DNA of 60,205 nucleotides, from positions 1 to 60,205 of the forward strand of contig CAVFXS010000033.1 in the NCBI GenBank assembly GCA_963626805.1. Reading direction: 5' to 3'. The stretch comes from CAG-632 sp963626805 (GTDB lineage: Bacteria > Bacillota > Clostridia > Lachnospirales > Lachnospiraceae). Numbering within the stretch: position 1 is the first letter of the stretch; each line of letters begins with the position of its first letter. Below, one piece after another: positions 33,974 to 41,664 of this stretch. Made by a program: the position numbers and the translations under genes. The notes under the pieces were generated by a model. The model was not told the DNA's origin. It searched no databases and saw only the letters and a program-made list of their open reading frames with translations.

Positions 33974-34602
33974 AGAGAACAAGAGTAATGAAATGGTTGA
34001 CGGCAGTTCTGCTTATGCTGGTAGCGACAGCGGGGACGGTTCTGATTCTGGTTCCGAATCAGAGCTGGTATCATTATCTGTATGCGAGCCGGGGCATGAG
34101 CGGGACGACCGGAGTATCCGTCTTTGAAGCGGAGTTTAATTATGATTATATGGTAGATCAGGTTATGGGGCATCAGGCGGTGACCGGGATGGCGAGCTTT
34201 GCGTCCAGTGAGCATCTGCAGAAGCGCCTGTCACAGCTGGCGATGGTATATCAGATCAGTGAGTGGGTCTGCGGAATCGGGATTGTCCTGATTGTAGGAT
34301 GTCTGATCTTGTTGCGAAATCAGAAGTGGTATGAATGTTTTCGTTATGGAAGTATGGTGACCGGAATCGGTACAGGACTGTTATGCCTGGGTACGGTACT
34401 CTGGAGACCGTTGCGGCTTTTTGTATTTAAGAACCGGTACGGAGAATTATTTGGCATGGATCCGAGATTTACAGGATTATTACCGGAGAACTGGGCATGC
34501 TATATGTGGCTGACCGGAGTCGGACTATTACTTGTGATGAGCCTTGTGTTTCTGCTGATCTATGCAGGCAGCAGCAGGAGCTACCGGCCGCACAGGTTTT
34601 AA
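33970..34602 (+). CDS. Hypothetical four-helix membrane protein
   Basis: A 210-residue integral membrane protein with four hydrophobic segments (about residues 8-27, 96-115, 127-144 and 176-197) and an extracytoplasmic stretch of about 65 residues after TM1. The overall layout is like the TIGR01906/Lit-type membrane proteins, but their conserved His-x-x-Asp motif is not evident, so no function is assigned. It is coupled to the phosphoesterase gene by ATGA overlap. The following broken thioesterase begins inside or right after its end. Confidence 0.6.
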   Translation: MKRTRVMKWLTAVLLMLVATAGTVLILVPNQSWYHYLYASRGMSGTTGVSVFEAEFNYDYMVDQVMGHQAVTGMASFASSEHLQKRLSQLAMVYQISEWVCGIGIVLIVGCLILLRNQKWYECFRYGSMVTGIGTGLLCLGTVLWRPLRLFVFKNRYGELFGMDPRFTGLLPENWACYMWLTGVGLLLVMSLVFLLIYAGSSRSYRPHRF

Positions 34603-35013
34603 TACAGGCGAATGGCTCATACCGGCTGTTTGGCGGAGCTCTGTTACAGCGGATTGATGAGGTGGTAGCGGTTGTGGCACAGAGCCACTGTCAGTCGTAT
34701 TCGGTAACAACGGCCGCAATTGATAATCTGAATTTTAAATCCGGTGCCTATGCGGGAGATCTGCTGGTACTGATCGGATATGTGACATATACAGGCAATA
34801 CATCCTTAGAGGTTCGGATCGATACCTATGTGGAGGACCGGCAACGGGTACGCAGGCCGATTAACCGTGCTTTTTGTGATGGTTGCAATGGATGAGAATG
34901 ATAAGCCGACGAAGGGTCCGCCTTTGATCGTAGAGACCATCAGTCAGCAGGCAGAATGGGAAACCGCCCTCCTGCGTAAGAAGAATCGTCAGGAACGACG
35001 AAAAGAGGGATAG
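34565..35013 (+). pseudogene. Acyl-CoA thioesterase (hotdog) pseudogene, frameshifted
   Basis: Hotdog-fold thioesterase motifs are clear: RLFGGALLQRIDEVVAVVA, VTTAAIDNLNFKS and LIGYVTYTGNTSLEVRIDTY, then a switch of frame, then VMVAMDENDKPTKGPPLIVE to the stop at 35011-35013. The switch occurs in the five-T run of GCTTTTTGTG (about 34867-34876). The frame carrying the first part also has no usable start codon near the expected N-terminus; the open frame only continues into the preceding gene. So both the start and the frame are broken. A sequencing error in the T-run could explain the second lesion but not the first. Confidence 0.75.
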
Positions 35014-35039
35014 TAGCAGAAAGGCGATTTCATCATAGA

Positions 35040-36218
35040 TTAGTGGTGGAACAGACGGATTCCGGTGAATGCCATAACCATATTGTATTTATCACAGCAT
35101 TCGATAACCAGATCATCACGGACAGAACCACCCGGCTGAGCAATATATTTTACACCGCTCTTATGTGCCCGTTCAATATTATCGGAGAATGGGAAGAATG
35201 CATCGGAACCAAGGGTAACATCCTGATTGCCATCTAACCATGCACGCTTTTCTTCTCTGGTGAAGACCGGTGGCTTTACCTTGAAGCGTTTCTGCCATTC
35301 GCCCTCACGGAGGACATCTTCATACTCATCACCCATGTATACATCAATCGCATTATCACGATCCGCACGACCCAGACCGTCTACAAACTGCAGATTCATA
35401 ACCTGTGGAGACTGTCTCAGATACCAGTTATCAGCCTTCTGACCAGCCAGTCTGGTACAGTGGATTCTGGACTGCTGACCGGCACCGATACCGATTGCCT
35501 GACCGCCCTTTACATAGCATACAGAGTTAGACTGTGTATATTTCAGAGTGATTAATGCAATCTTGATATCAATCAGAGCAGACTCCGGAATGTCCTTATT
35601 CTTGGTAACAATGTTGGATAACAGGTCTGCATCAATGTTCAGTTCATTTCTTCCCTGCTCAAAGGTGATGCCATATACCTGCTTGCGTTCCAGCTCTGCC
35701 GGTACGTAGGAAGGGTCAATCTGAATTACATTGTAGTTTCCCTTTTTCTTCTGTTTTAAAAGCTCCAGAGCCTCATCGGTATATCCGGGAGCAATCACAC
35801 CATCGGATACCTCGCGCTTGATCAGGCGGGCAGTGTCGGCATCGCAGACATCAGAAAGTGCGATAAAATCTCCGAAAGATGACATACGGTCTGCCCCTCT
35901 GGCACGTGCATATGCACAGGCAAGCGGTGATAATTCGCCGAGATCGTCTACCCAGTAAATCTTTGCCAGAGTATCATCCAGAGGAAGGCCAACAGCAGCA
36001 CCGGCAGGTGATACATGCTTGAAAGAGGTTGCGGACGGAAGACCGGTTGCCTGCTTCAGTTCTTTTACTAACTGCCAGCCGTTGAATGCATCCAGGAAGT
36101 TGATATATCCAGGCTTGCCGTTCAGGACGGTAACAGGGAGATCACTTCCATCCTCCATAAAGATGCGGGAAGGCTTCTGATTTGGGTTACATCCGTATTT
36201 TAATTGAATTTCGTTCAT
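35040..36218 (-). CDS. purH: Standalone AICAR transformylase
   Basis: A 392-residue enzyme that formylates AICAR (ZMP) to FAICAR in purine synthesis, corresponding to the transformylase part of PurH. It starts LKYGCNPNQKPSRIF and carries the catalytic Lys-His pair in SFKHVSPAGAAVG (about residues 66-78), the KYTQSNSVCYVKGGQAIGIGAGQQSR block (about residues 229-254) and a C-terminal SDAFFPFSDNIERAHKSGVKY. The N-terminal IMP cyclohydrolase (MGS-like) domain of bifunctional PurH is missing; that step is supplied by the purO gene just upstream. Both sit behind a ZTP riboswitch. Confidence 0.95.
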   Translation of the reverse strand: MNEIQLKYGCNPNQKPSRIFMEDGSDLPVTVLNGKPGYINFLDAFNGWQLVKELKQATGLPSATSFKHVSPAGAAVGLPLDDTLAKIYWVDDLGELSPLACAYARARGADRMSSFGDFIALSDVCDADTARLIKREVSDGVIAPGYTDEALELLKQKKKGNYNVIQIDPSYVPAELERKQVYGITFEQGRNELNIDADLLSNIVTKNKDIPESALIDIKIALITLKYTQSNSVCYVKGGQAIGIGAGQQSRIHCTRLAGQKADNWYLRQSPQVMNLQFVDGLGRADRDNAIDVYMGDEYEDVLREGEWQKRFKVKPPVFTREEKRAWLDGNQDVTLGSDAFFPFSDNIERAHKSGVKYIAQPGGSVRDDLVIECCDKYNMVMAFTGIRLFHH

Positions 36219-36251
36219 GACATACTCCTTATCTGATTGTTTTAGAATAAA

Positions 36252-36965
36252 CTACTGGTTCTTATTTACGATACGTGTCTCGCAGGTTCCGTCGGCAATG
36301 TTGATGAAACGGACAAAAAGCGATACCTTATTATCCTCATTTAAGCTGTTCCATACCAGATCTGTGAAAGCATTGATATCGTTCGGGATATCCACTAATT
36401 TCGGTTCGCCCTCAAAGCTTGGAAGCGGCTCTTCATTTCTTGCATAGGTGTGAATGAAATGCCCCTCACCGGCAAGAGGATTCTCGTAAGTAAAGGTATA
36501 GCGGTTGCAGGCAGCCGGATTACCGTTATGGCTCTTTAAGATCGACATTGCGTAGTGATAGGTACCGTTCTCAACCTGCATAATGCCGGAGATACGAGGG
36601 GTGTAGTTCGGGCCGTCCGGCTCAAACTCTCTGGAACGCAGGGACTGTTCAAAGGTCAGTCCGTTCTGAAAGCCATCGTAAATCGTATCGGTCTGGTCTC
36701 CGTTTGTGACAATGGTACGATTACCGAATACGCGAACCGGTGCATAAATGATCAGGCTCGGATCCTCCATCTTGGATGGGTCAAAAGCCTCGGTACGGAT
36801 ACCGGCACCTTCGGTAACAAATACACGATTCCGGCTGTTTGCACTGCGGCCCATGATGAAATAGGCGGTGACTGCTTTAGTACCATCGGATGATTTACCG
36901 ATTACAATTCCCCGTCCCGGATAAGGATTGTTCTTTAATTCCTGTTCCAATGATTGCATCTTCAT
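36252..36965 (-). CDS. purO: IMP cyclohydrolase, PurO type
   Basis: A 237-residue protein of the archaeal-type IMP cyclohydrolase family, which closes the ring of FAICAR to IMP. Characteristic segments are NPYPGRGIVIGKS, TAYFIMGRSANSRNRVF, VTNGDQTDTIYDGF and YTPRISGIMQ. It has the AGGAGG ribosome binding site and is the first gene after the ZTP riboswitch. It is followed by the standalone transformylase, so the pair replaces bifunctional PurH. Confidence 0.92.
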   Translation of the reverse strand: MKMQSLEQELKNNPYPGRGIVIGKSSDGTKAVTAYFIMGRSANSRNRVFVTEGAGIRTEAFDPSKMEDPSLIIYAPVRVFGNRTIVTNGDQTDTIYDGFQNGLTFEQSLRSREFEPDGPNYTPRISGIMQVENGTYHYAMSILKSHNGNPAACNRYTFTYENPLAGEGHFIHTYARNEEPLPSFEGEPKLVDIPNDINAFTDLVWNSLNEDNKVSLFVRFINIADGTCETRIVNKNQ

Positions 36966-37043
36966 CTGAATGTCCTCCTTGTGAATTGTGAAAAATAAGC
37001 TGGAGCAAGGCTCCTAATGTATGACATATTAATGTTCCCGTAT

Positions 37044-37175
37044 AATAAAAAAAGGGCAAACATTAAAATGCTGCCCAGGCGGTCGGCTCAATGTCCATTG
37101 CAGGAAGCTCCTGCCGGTACACTCCCTGTAGTGATCTCTACCTGAATACATTCAGTTCCGCCAGTCATGTACCTA
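37044..37175 (-). promoter_or_regulatory. ZTP (pfl) riboswitch with terminator platform
   Basis: On the minus strand the leader contains TGACTGGCGG (37167-37158) and CCGCCTGGGCA (37082-37072), the two conserved blocks of the ZTP aptamer. The second block is part of a hairpin GGGCAGCATT/AATGTTTGCCC that runs into seven T (37076-37044). ZTP binding should hold the aptamer and free transcription into purO-purH. This fits the enzymes, which use up ZMP. Confidence 0.93.
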
Positions 37176-37181
37176 TGTCTT

Positions 37182-37210
37182 ATCTTATCGGAAAGAGGAC
37201 GGAAATGCAA
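37182..37210 (-). promoter_or_regulatory. Promoter of the ZTP riboswitch-purO-purH unit
   Basis: On the minus strand TTGCAT (37210-37205) and TAAGAT (37187-37182) are 17 bases apart, placing the transcript start just before the aptamer. Confidence 0.7.
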
Positions 37211-37278
37211 GAGGAAAAAGGGAACTTTGAAAAAAACAGACGAGCTGAAAAAAAGGGGAAGAAAAAATAAAAAATTAC

Positions 37279-37436
37279 TTGAAAATTGTAATGAGATTTT
37301 CTATAATAGCATCAGTTAGACGAGGGTGTACAACAGATGTGGTTGTATACCCTTTTCTCATTAGTTTAACCGGAGGACGGATGACATACGAGAGAAGTGT
37401 CAGGAAGGACTTCGGCAGTGAAGTGGAGGTAGTATC
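37279..37436 (+). promoter_or_regulatory. Promoter and structured 5' UTR of the cold-shock gene
   Basis: TTGAAA (37279-37284) and a perfect TATAAT (37302-37307) with 17-base spacing precede a leader of about 125 bases. The leader has a strong hairpin GGGTGTACAAC/GTTGTATACCC (37324-37352) followed by TTTTCT, which could terminate early or act as a temperature-sensitive structure, as in other csp leaders. Confidence 0.75.
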
Positions 37437-37640
37437 ATGAAAACAGGAACAGTAAAATGGTTCAATGCAAAGAAGGGCTATGGATTTATCAGTGATGAGG
37501 AAGGCAAGGATATCTTTGTACATTTCTCAGCACTTGAGATGCCGGGGTTCAAGGTTCTCGAAGAAGGCGAAAAGGTAGAGTTTGAAGTCGTTGAAGGAGA
37601 AAAAGGACCACAGGCAGCAAAGGTCGTTAAGATCTCATAG
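37437..37640 (+). CDS. Cold-shock protein (CspA family)
   Basis: A 67-residue OB-fold RNA chaperone. RNP1 is KGYGFISDEE and RNP2 is DIFVHFSAL, with the N-terminal GTVKWFNAKKG. It has full length and a GGAGGTAGT ribosome binding site. A single gene with its own promoter, long structured leader and terminator, as expected for a cold-inducible csp gene. Confidence 0.97.
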   Translation: MKTGTVKWFNAKKGYGFISDEEGKDIFVHFSALEMPGFKVLEEGEKVEFEVVEGEKGPQAAKVVKIS

Positions 37641-37655
37641 AGCAGGAACAAAGGG

Positions 37656-37686
37656 AAAGGGGTTGCCATCCGGCAACCCCTTTCCT
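37656..37686. terminator. Bidirectional terminator between csp and porB
   Basis: AAAGGGGTTGCC pairs with GGCAACCCCTTT around a four-base loop. It serves both convergent genes. Confidence 0.88.
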
Positions 37687-37706
37687 TTATTTCTCGCTTC
37701 TTTATT

Positions 37707-38648
37707 TTAGCCTCTGGAGCAGTTATACTGCAGGTCTTCCCAGCGGCGGTCAACCTCTTTCTGGAACTGTTCGATCAGATGCTCATTTCCCGGCTTGAAC
37801 AGATGCTTGAAACGTCCCTGTGCTCTCAGGAAATCTTCGATCGGAAGCTTCTTCTTTGGCTCATAGTTTAAGATCCATTTGCCTTCGATCACTTCAAACA
37901 GTGGCCAGTAGCAGGTCTCAACAGCCAGCTTACAGATGGTCATAATATCACTGGCATCATAGCGCCAGCCACGAGGACATGGAGCCATAATATTTAAGAA
38001 TGCAGGACCCGGCGTGTAGATTGCGGATTCTGCCTTGGTATGGATGTCCTTGAAATTGCCAAGGAAGGTGGTCTGACCTACATATGCAACATTATGTGCT
38101 GCAATGATGGCAGCCAGATCCTTTCGACCCTGCAGCTTACCGTTGGACTGTGATCCGACAGGGGTGGTAGTGGTATCCGCAAATCTCGGAGTTGCGGATG
38201 AACGCTGGATACCGGTATTCATATAGGCACCGTTATCGTAGCAGACATAGACCAGATCGTGACCACGCTCCATAGCACCGGACAGAGACTGGAAGCCGAT
38301 GTCATAGGTACCACCGTCACCACCAAAGGTGATAAACTTATAGGTGTCATCAATTTTACCTTTTTTCTTTAATACATTGTATGCGGTTTCTACACCGGAA
38401 AGAGTAGCACCTGCATTTTCAAATGCATTGTGGATATAACTGTCTTCCCATGCTGTATATGGATACATGAAGGAAGATACTTCCAGACAGCCGGTTGCAT
38501 TACCGATAACTGCCTTGTCACCCTCATGCAGCGCACGAAGGACTGCACGGACTGCAATCGTTCCGCCACAGCCGGCGCACATTCTATGTCCCGGAGCCAG
38601 ACGCTCCGGCTTGTTCATTTCTTCTTTGAAATTATATTTAGTAGCCAT
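37707..38648 (-). CDS. porB: 2-oxoacid (pyruvate):ferredoxin oxidoreductase, beta subunit
   Basis: A 313-residue thiamine-diphosphate subunit. MCAGCGGTIAVRAVLRAL (about residues 22-39), FGGDGGTYDIGFQSLSGAMERG (Mg/TPP motif, about 109-130) and YDNGAYMNTGIQRS are typical of PorB; the CAGC cysteines and a further Cys bind an Fe-S cluster. It is the last gene of porC-D-A-B. The complex oxidises pyruvate with CoA to acetyl-CoA, CO2 and reduced ferredoxin. Another 2-oxoacid (branched-chain or 2-ketoglutarate) cannot be excluded. Confidence 0.93.
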   Translation of the reverse strand: MATKYNFKEEMNKPERLAPGHRMCAGCGGTIAVRAVLRALHEGDKAVIGNATGCLEVSSFMYPYTAWEDSYIHNAFENAGATLSGVETAYNVLKKKGKIDDTYKFITFGGDGGTYDIGFQSLSGAMERGHDLVYVCYDNGAYMNTGIQRSSATPRFADTTTTPVGSQSNGKLQGRKDLAAIIAAHNVAYVGQTTFLGNFKDIHTKAESAIYTPGPAFLNIMAPCPRGWRYDASDIMTICKLAVETCYWPLFEVIEGKWILNYEPKKKLPIEDFLRAQGRFKHLFKPGNEHLIEQFQKEVDRRWEDLQYNCSRG

Positions 38649-38661
38649 TATACGTCCCTCC

Positions 38662-39843
38662 TTATTTTCTCAGACCAATGTAATCGAACTGGTCAGTAAT
38701 CTGTCCGGTAGCAGCAATGGTCTCCAGACGGGAATAGATATCCTCAAAGTCCTCCACACGGATATCACGACCACCCAGACCGTAGATATAGTTAACGGCC
38801 AGAACGGAGGAACGGGCATTGTATAATGCCTGGGAAACTTCGGCACCCAGAGGTCCGCCGTTGCCATTGAAGCTGTCGCAGCGATCCATGATTGCCAGAG
38901 ATTTGCAATGTGCGAGAGCAGCAGCGATCTCCTCTGCCGGGAATGGACGGAAGACACGGAGCTTTAACAGACCGACCTTCTTACCCTGTGCCCGAAGGGC
39001 ATCCACAGCATCCTTGCAGGTACCGGCAGCAGAACCAATGATCAGAATCGCATACTCGGCATCCTCCAGACGGTACTCTTCAAAGAATCCGTAATGACGA
39101 CCGGAAATCGCTTCAAATTCTTTGGCAACATCTAAAATTACCTGCTTTGCATTGTGCATAGCTGTACGCTGGCCCATCTTTGTCTCCATATAGTAATTGG
39201 ATACGGCGTACGGACCAACAGCCATAGGCTGCTCGGCATTTAACAGGTAATTCTCCGGCTCATATTCTCCGACGAAATTCTTAACAACATCATCCTCCAG
39301 CAGCTCGATATTCTCGACTGCGTGGCTGGTGATGAAACCATCCTGACAGATCATAATTGGCAGGAGTACATCCTTATGCTCTGAAATGCGATATGCCTGT
39401 ACCATGTTGTCATATACTTCTTGATTGTTTTCAGCGTAGATCTGCAGCCATCCGGTATCTCTGGCACCCATACTGTCGGAATGATCGCAGTTGATATTGA
39501 TCGGACCGGACAGGGCACGGTTTACCAGTGCCAGTGCGAGCGGCAGGCGGTTAGAAGCTGCCACATAAAGCTCTTCCCACATCAGGGCCATACCACAGGA
39601 AGAAGTAGCGGTAAGGGCTCTGGCACCTGCTGCACAGGCACCGATGGTAGCACTCATGGAGCTGTGCTCACTCTCAACAGGAATGAATTCGGTATCCATT
39701 TTGCCGTTGGCAATATAGTTTGCAACAAACTGCGGAATCTCCGTGGATGGAGTAATAGGAAATGCAGGCATAACATCCGGGTTGATCTGCTTGATTGCAT
39801 AGGAGATAGCCTCATTTCCGGATAAACGTTCACGAATAGACAT
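38662..39843 (-). CDS. porA: 2-oxoacid (pyruvate):ferredoxin oxidoreductase, alpha subunit
   Basis: A 393-residue subunit with the PorA opening SGNEAISYAIKQINPDVMPAFPITPSTEI, the pyruvate-type signature ESEHSSMSATIGACAAGARALTATSS and SSCGMALMWEELYVAA, then the transketolase C-terminal domain (KKVGLLKLRVFRPFPAEEI). The threonine in PITPSTEI is typical of pyruvate enzymes. It lies 13 bases upstream of porB and one base from porD. Confidence 0.94.
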   Translation of the reverse strand: MSIRERLSGNEAISYAIKQINPDVMPAFPITPSTEIPQFVANYIANGKMDTEFIPVESEHSSMSATIGACAAGARALTATSSCGMALMWEELYVAASNRLPLALALVNRALSGPININCDHSDSMGARDTGWLQIYAENNQEVYDNMVQAYRISEHKDVLLPIMICQDGFITSHAVENIELLEDDVVKNFVGEYEPENYLLNAEQPMAVGPYAVSNYYMETKMGQRTAMHNAKQVILDVAKEFEAISGRHYGFFEEYRLEDAEYAILIIGSAAGTCKDAVDALRAQGKKVGLLKLRVFRPFPAEEIAAALAHCKSLAIMDRCDSFNGNGGPLGAEVSQALYNARSSVLAVNYIYGLGGRDIRVEDFEDIYSRLETIAATGQITDQFDYIGLRK

Positions 39844-39844
39844 C

Positions 39845-40150
39845 TTACTGACCCTCCTTCATAGTGATGGCATCGAATGGGCATACCTTGGCACAGATGC
39901 CGCAGCCCTTGCAATGATCATAGTCGAATTCCTGACGCTCACAGTTCTTTACAGGAATAGAACTATCCGGACAGACCGGGATACAGAGCAGACACTGCTT
40001 GCATTTCTCAGGAATCCATACAGGGGTCTGAGTTCTCCATTCTCCGGTATGAAATTCGCGGGAAGTACCGGCACCGTATACCTGATTGCCGGGTGTAATA
40101 TCCTGCCATTTGCTTTTTTCTGTAATCTTTGAAATATCAGTTGCTGACAT
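39845..40150 (-). CDS. porD: 2-oxoacid:ferredoxin oxidoreductase, delta (ferredoxin-like) subunit
   Basis: A 101-residue subunit with two [4Fe-4S] motifs, CKQCLLCIPVCP (about residues 44-55) and CKGCGICAKVCP (about 80-91). It passes electrons from the TPP site to ferredoxin. It is packed between porC and porA with 1-base gaps. Confidence 0.95.
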   Translation of the reverse strand: MSATDISKITEKSKWQDITPGNQVYGAGTSREFHTGEWRTQTPVWIPEKCKQCLLCIPVCPDSSIPVKNCERQEFDYDHCKGCGICAKVCPFDAITMKEGQ

Positions 40151-40151
40151 T

Positions 40152-40724
40152 TTACTGCACCTCCTTAAAGGTCATCCTGAGGGCTTCCATATTACCCGCA
40201 ATCACCTCTGGTTTCTTGGCAAACTTATGCTGGAAGGATAATTCCATCTCACGCAGGAATGCCTCTGGCTCCATAACCTTTGTGATAGCGACGACAGCAG
40301 CCAGCATTGGGGAGTTTGGATAATATTTTCCAAGGGTAGCCATAGAAATCTTGTGTGCATCAACGGTATAAACACTACCTTTATATCCTTTTAAATGAGG
40401 AAGAATCTCGGATTTCGGACGAGAGGTATTTACAATGATGGCACCATCTTCCCGAAGTCCGGCTGTAACATCTACAGACTCCAGAAGTGTCTCATCTACA
40501 ACGGCAACATACTGTGGGGTATAGATATTGGAATGAACGCGGATCGGTGCATCGCTGATTCGATTATACGCCGTGATCGGCGCTCCCATACGTTCCGGTC
40601 CATATTCCGGAAACCCCTGAACATGCATTCCGGTCTTGAAGGCAACGTCCGCAAGTAAGAGTGCGGCTGTTTTTGCACCCTGACCGCCCCGGCCATGCCA
40701 CCGGATTTCAATCGTGTGACTCAT
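40152..40724 (-). CDS. porC: 2-oxoacid:ferredoxin oxidoreductase, gamma subunit
   Basis: A 190-residue subunit with the PorC pattern IRWHGRGGQGAKTAALLLADVAF (about residues 7-29), FPEYGPERMGAPITAYNRISD and a KISMATLGKYYPNSPMLAAV segment. It is the first gene of the operon, with AAAGGAG upstream. The four-gene layout is the archaeal/Thermotoga type, unlike the fused single-chain NifJ enzyme of many Clostridia. Confidence 0.95.
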   Translation of the reverse strand: MSHTIEIRWHGRGGQGAKTAALLLADVAFKTGMHVQGFPEYGPERMGAPITAYNRISDAPIRVHSNIYTPQYVAVVDETLLESVDVTAGLREDGAIIVNTSRPKSEILPHLKGYKGSVYTVDAHKISMATLGKYYPNSPMLAAVVAITKVMEPEAFLREMELSFQHKFAKKPEVIAGNMEALRMTFKEVQ

Positions 40725-40752
40725 GGTAATGACTCCTTTGTAATATTCTTAT

Positions 40753-40782
40753 GACAGTGGTGTACTCTCTGGAAACACTGTC
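40753..40782 (-). other. Hairpin in the por leader
   Basis: GACAGTG (40753-40759) pairs with CACTGTC (40776-40782) in the untranslated leader of porC. No T-run follows in the direction of transcription, so it may protect the mRNA end. Confidence 0.45.
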
Positions 40783-40864
40783 AGATTATGTAAAAAACCA
40801 TATCTAATTAATTATAACAGACTTTGCGGAGAAGTAAAGAGATTATGTAATTCAAGTTCTGTTC

Positions 40865-40911
40865 TAACTTTTTAAAAAGTTATTTACAAATAATAGAGAA
40901 TGGTCTATTAT
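40865..40911 (+). promoter_or_regulatory. Promoter of the LytTR two-component genes with 18-bp palindrome
   Basis: TTTACA (40883-40888) and TATTAT (40906-40911) are 17 bases apart. Immediately before the -35 box lies the perfect palindrome TAACTTTTTAAAAAGTTA (40865-40882), a probable binding site for a dimeric regulator. Confidence 0.65.
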
Positions 40912-40947
40912 AGAAACAAATAGAGGGTAAGTATATGGGGAAAAAGT

Positions 40948-41664
40948 ATGTTAAGAATTGCAATATGCGATGATGAGTCGTATTTTCGGAAACAAATAAA
41001 AGAGTGGACAGAGGAGGTACTGAAGAAACAGAAGGTATCCCAATATCAGGTGGATACTTACAGTTCAGGCAGGGAATTACTGGAGACCGAAGGGGGAATC
41101 AGTTGCTATCATGCGATTCTGCTTGATATTGAAATGCATGAGGAGAATGGCATGCAGGTAGCAGCACGGATTCGGAAGTCTGACAGAGAAATTCCACTGG
41201 TTTTTGTGACTTCACATGTAGAGTTTATGCAAGAGGGCTACCATGTGAGAGCACTCCGTTATGTATTGAAAAATAATCGGGATCAGTTACATGAGGCAGT
41301 GGAGACAATCATACAGTTGGTAGCTATGCAGGAAGTAACTCGATACTTTGAGTTCCGGGAAGGTTTTCGTGAGGTCAGGCTCAACCGGATTCTGTATATA
41401 GAGAGTGTTCGTCACACACTGTATTTCTATTTGACACAGGGAGAGGTCTGCACTATGACCGGAAAACTGGACCGGATAGAAGAGGAATTAAATAATGAAC
41501 AGTTCATTCGAATCCATAAAAGCTATCTGGTGAATTACTGTCATATGCAGGGATTATCTAATTATCAGGTGGTTTTGGATAATATGCAGATATTACCGGT
41601 GCCGAGAGACAAATATAGAAAGATACGCGAGATCTACTACCACCTGAAGGGAGGGAGAAGATGA
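40948..41664 (+). CDS. LytTR-family response regulator (AgrA/ComE type)
   Basis: A 238-residue regulator. The receiver domain has the acidic pair CDDE (residues 8-11) and phosphoacceptor Asp about 60 in AILLDIEMHE. The C-terminal LytTR DNA-binding domain (about residues 133-235) contains EVRLNRILYIESVRHTLYFY and the conserved RIHKSYLVNYCHM. Such regulators bind paired direct repeats; a matching pair lies at 42389-42425. It overlaps the kinase gene by ATGA. The family typically controls peptide signalling, bacteriocin or virulence loci. Confidence 0.93.
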   Translation: MLRIAICDDESYFRKQIKEWTEEVLKKQKVSQYQVDTYSSGRELLETEGGISCYHAILLDIEMHEENGMQVAARIRKSDREIPLVFVTSHVEFMQEGYHVRALRYVLKNNRDQLHEAVETIIQLVAMQEVTRYFEFREGFREVRLNRILYIESVRHTLYFYLTQGEVCTMTGKLDRIEEELNNEQFIRIHKSYLVNYCHMQGLSNYQVVLDNMQILPVPRDKYRKIREIYYHLKGGRR

